DNA of 8,402 nucleotides from Flammeovirgaceae bacterium (GTDB taxonomy: Bacteria; Bacteroidota; Bacteroidia; Cytophagales; Cyclobacteriaceae), in NCBI GenBank assembly GCA_947457025.1, contig CANGUI010000066.1, positions 1-8,402 of the forward strand. The letters run 5' to 3'. Of the stretch, positions 5,670 through 8,402 are shown piece by piece (positions within the stretch are counted from its first letter, which is position 1; each line of letters starts with the position of its first letter). The translations under genes and the position numbers were made by a program. The notes under the pieces are model-generated. The model had not been told where the DNA came from. It saw nothing but the letters and a program-made list of their open reading frames with translations, and did not search any database.

Positions 5670-8402
5670 AGGTGGCGGATCCAACATAAAAAAATGATGT
5701 GGCTGATGCCGGTATTCGTGGCAGCCGCCGGCATCGCATTGGCTTCACCCGATTCGACAAAACTGGCCGCCAACACCGGAGCCCCCGAAAACGCGGTGGT
5801 GGTGCGGTCGTTCATGCACGTGCCGGCAACAAACACTCCCACCGATCCGATCTACGCAGAGGTGGTAACGGACGACAGCGTTTCTTACCATCGCGCCCAG
5901 GCGCAGGCACTTCAGGAGAAGATCACCTCGCGCGATGCGTTTGTAAATAGTTTCAGCGAGGCCCTGCAGGTGGAATTACCGGTCGGGATCGCATCGGGCA
6001 ATAACGACCCGAGTTACGCCATCATCATCAGTCAAATCCGCACTACCTCCGCTGCTGCGTACATTGATGCATACGTACTCTTGCAGATTCCCACCACGGG
6101 AGAAAAGATTGCGTTCCGCGGAACGAACATTGAGTTTTCGCACGATGGCGGTTTTACCGGTACCGGCCGCCTGGCGTTGGTGGGTGATTACTTTCTTAGG
6201 CTCAACGACAAAACGCTTGCCTGGCTGATCGGCAAAGGAAACACGTTTGTCGAGTTCGATTGCAATGGCTTTAAGGGTATGGGGATTGAGGCGGAAGTAC
6301 AATTCTCCCGCGACCTGATTATTCCTGAAGGAGACAACGGAAAACTCCTGGCCGGCAACGAGCGTGTGAAGACGAAATTTTTGACCTATGTCCAGAGTTG
6401 GGGCGACATCCTGGTAGGCGTTTCCATTCCGCCCTTCCAGTTTGCCGATCTGCCGGGTTTTGGATTTCGCGTTACAGAAGCTTTCCTCGACTGGAGCGAT
6501 CGGGCAAATCCGCCCTCGCTGGCGTTTCCGCCCGGTTACGTCACGGCCTTTCAGTCGCCCGATCTGCCCGCAGTTGGTGCTGCCGGGCCGGGGGCAGTTG
6601 CACAAAATCCGCTGAACTTGTGGCATGGATTTTATCTCCAACGGTTGGAGGTGCGGTTTCCGGCTTCCTTCAAAGCGAGCAAAGATTCCACGCGGCGCGT
6701 TACCGTTGGGGCAGAACGTATGCTGCTGGACGAACAAGGTTTGAGTGGGGTACTCTTTGCGGAAAACGTGTTAGACAGCGGGTCCATGAGCGGATGGAAT
6801 TTTACGCTCGATCGCGCGGCCCTGGAAGTGGTGGCAAATCAAGTGAAAGGTTTTCAATTGAGCGGGAAACTATCAGTGCCGATGCTCAAGACGAAAGCAG
6901 GCAAACCGACCTGGTTTGGCTATCTGGCACAGCGCGGTGCCGACGGCGGATATCTGTTCGCCACGCGGGTAGAGAGCGATCTCCGCATGCCCCTGTTGCT
7001 GGCCGAGCTAACGGTGGCCCAGGGATCCACAATCACCATTGCCGAAAAAAATGATCGTTTCCTTCCCACGCTTGTTTTAAACGGCCACCTGGGCATTAAG
7101 GGCACGCAGAACGGGCCCCGGCCTGAGTTGCTCGGTATTGCCTTTCAGGGATTGCGGATCAGCACAGAAGCACCGCACTTCGATATTCAGGCGATTGGAT
7201 TTGGCCGGGAAGGGCAGCAACAAAAAGTATCATCCTTTCCAATCACAATCAACAACTTAAACATCCGAAGGGAAGAGAACCGGCTTGGCCTTGGCTTTGA
7301 TGTGTCGGTGCAATTCGGAGCTCCGGAAGACGATGGTTTTGGCGGCACTGCCGGCTTGATTGTGTGGGGCACAAGAGGAGGCAGCGGGCCCGTTACCGAA
7401 GGACAGCTTTCACAGAACGGCAGCCGGTGGCGTTTCGACCGTGTTGAGCTGACCGCCGTGGGAATCAGAGCGAACAAGCCCGGTACGTTTTCAATCGATG
7501 GCTTAGTTCGCTTTTTTGATCAGGATCCGGATTACGGAGAGGGTTTTAGCGGTCGCATTAATGGAAGCGTTGGTCCCATGGGAGATGGGGCAAAGTTTCA
7601 GGTTTTTGCACTTTTTGGTAAGACAAGTTCTTTTCGCTATTGGTATGTAGATGCATTGGGGGAGTTTACACCCGGGTTACCCATTGTTCCCGGCGTGTTG
7701 GAGGCACGGGGGTTCGGAGGCGGGTATTACCACCGTATGAAACAAAGTGCGCAGCCCCTGGCAAGTGGTATTGGTCGCGCGCCATCTGGTATTACCTACG
7801 TTCCCGACCAAAACACGCGTGGCGTTCGTGCCATGATGACCATTACAACTCCTACACCTGCGGTGTTCAACGGCCTGGTTACATTAGAGATTCCCATGAA
7901 TCGCCATGGCGGAATAAACAGTGTGACCATGACGGGCAATTTCGAGCTTTTAAACTTCCGGCAGATTGCGCAAGATCAGATCAAGGAACTCGCCAAGGAT
8001 GCCGCCGCCGGCCGCGTAGCCGGTAAGTTGGCCTCCCTGCTGGGCGGACAAATCTACGGCTCATTCGTGCTGCACTTCGATAACGTAAACGACGTGTTTC
8101 ACGGTACGATGGAAACGTTTGTGAATGTGGCGGGTGGGTTAACCCGCGGGGTGGGAGCCGGAAACCGGGCAGGGTGGGCTGTCATTCATTTCGAGCGCAG
8201 TACATGGCAGGTATTGATCGGCACACCCAACCAACCTCTCGGCATTGAGGTGGCCCGTATGTTCAGGTCACGATCTTATTTCATGGCCGGAAAGAACCTG
8301 CCGGGAAGCCCGCCACCACCGGAACAAGCCCGAAGTTTACTTGGTGGAAATGACCTGGATTATATGCGGGATTTCAATGCCCTTGAGTCGGGCACCGGCT
8401 TC
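5667..8402 (+). CDS. Giant exported beta-rich protein, C-terminus cut by the window edge
   Basis: I translated this frame from the ATG at 5667 to the last base: 912 codons, no stop. Many shorter open frames here are shadows of it. Residues 1-26 form a signal peptide (RWRIQHKK basic region, MPVFVAAAGIA core, cleavage after ALA). The mature part is rich in beta strands with Gly turns and repeatedly shows a pattern of hydrophobic strand, Gly, then strand, as in GFTGTGRLALVGDYF (about 162-176), VKGFQLSGKLSVPM (about 399-412) and GFSGRINGSVG (about 636-646). This suggests a repetitive beta scaffold. Residues 767-785 form a helical insert (QDQIKELAKDAAAGRVAGK). A PGSPPPPEQAR linker (about 880) introduces a new segment (SLLGGNDLDYMRDFNALESG) that continues outside. 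I recall very large Bacteroidota proteins of this appearance beside fibronectin-type genes but know no assigned function. It is second in the rightward operon, and an extracellular or periplasmic location is inferred from the signal peptide. Confidence 0.92.
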   Translation, partial: MRWRIQHKKMMWLMPVFVAAAGIALASPDSTKLAANTGAPENAVVVRSFMHVPATNTPTDPIYAEVVTDDSVSYHRAQAQALQEKITSRDAFVNSFSEALQVELPVGIASGNNDPSYAIIISQIRTTSAAAYIDAYVLLQIPTTGEKIAFRGTNIEFSHDGGFTGTGRLALVGDYFLRLNDKTLAWLIGKGNTFVEFDCNGFKGMGIEAEVQFSRDLIIPEGDNGKLLAGNERVKTKFLTYVQSWGDILVGVSIPPFQFADLPGFGFRVTEAFLDWSDRANPPSLAFPPGYVTAFQSPDLPAVGAAGPGAVAQNPLNLWHGFYLQRLEVRFPASFKASKDSTRRVTVGAERMLLDEQGLSGVLFAENVLDSGSMSGWNFTLDRAALEVVANQVKGFQLSGKLSVPMLKTKAGKPTWFGYLAQRGADGGYLFATRVESDLRMPLLLAELTVAQGSTITIAEKNDRFLPTLVLNGHLGIKGTQNGPRPELLGIAFQGLRISTEAPHFDIQAIGFGREGQQQKVSSFPITINNLNIRREENRLGLGFDVSVQFGAPEDDGFGGTAGLIVWGTRGGSGPVTEGQLSQNGSRWRFDRVELTAVGIRANKPGTFSIDGLVRFFDQDPDYGEGFSGRINGSVGPMGDGAKFQVFALFGKTSSFRYWYVDALGEFTPGLPIVPGVLEARGFGGGYYHRMKQSAQPLASGIGRAPSGITYVPDQNTRGVRAMMTITTPTPAVFNGLVTLEIPMNRHGGINSVTMTGNFELLNFRQIAQDQIKELAKDAAAGRVAGKLASLLGGQIYGSFVLHFDNVNDVFHGTMETFVNVAGGLTRGVGAGNRAGWAVIHFERSTWQVLIGTPNQPLGIEVARMFRSRSYFMAGKNLPGSPPPPEQARSLLGGNDLDYMRDFNALESGTGF

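Noticed and set aside
5644..5682. CGGATCC repeated at 5644-5650 and 5676-5682
   Set aside because: Seven bases at the end of one gene and the start of the next are too short to be meaningful, and no wider symmetry surrounds them.
5976..6737. A 253-codon minus-strand open frame
   Set aside because: It lies opposite the giant gene, starts without any signal or motif, and its product is Arg/Gly/Lys-rich with no recognisable pattern. The plus-strand frame is open for 912 codons here.
6398..7054. A 218-codon plus-strand open frame in another phase
   Set aside because: It is fully contained in the giant gene and its translation is Arg/Ser/Gly-rich, as expected of an out-of-frame reading. There is no sign of frameshift in the main frame.

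Overview
The window looks like a chromosomal segment of a Bacteroidota bacterium, probably from a Cytophagales- or Chitinophagales-like lineage. This rests on three things: exported proteins with N-terminal signal peptides, fibronectin-type repeats, and an outer-membrane barrel gene beside them; a REP-like palindrome of a kind I associate with this phylum; and starts without Shine-Dalgarno sequences. The assignment is an inference. I see no rRNA, tRNA, transposase, CRISPR array or phage gene.

Four protein genes fill almost the whole window as two divergent pairs on either side of a short intergenic region near 4390-4524. The leftward pair is a 575-residue outer-membrane beta-barrel protein (4389-2662) followed, with a 17-base overlap, by a very long secreted protein with fibronectin-like domains. 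That frame stays open from 2678 to the left edge (892 codons, no stop), so its C-terminus is missing. The rightward pair is a HEAT/ARM-like exported protein (stop at 5667; start uncertain between 4525 and 4786) followed, with a one-base stop/start overlap, by a second giant exported protein. That frame stays open from 5667 to the right edge (912 codons, no stop).

All four products carry signal peptides or signal-like segments, so the block is devoted to the envelope or the outside of the cell. The tight overlaps suggest two co-translated operons sharing a control region that holds a 13-bp direct repeat. A working model is a surface assembly: the barrel sits in the outer membrane, the fibronectin-type protein and the giant beta-rich protein are displayed or exported, and the HEAT-like protein acts as a periplasmic adaptor. 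The fibronectin-type protein changes sharply in base composition near position 900, from very GC-rich to about 43% GC, and ends at the window edge in a hydrophobic stretch. This resembles polymorphic-toxin carriers with exchangeable C-terminal regions. The toxin idea is a hypothesis, because the decisive C-terminus lies outside the window.
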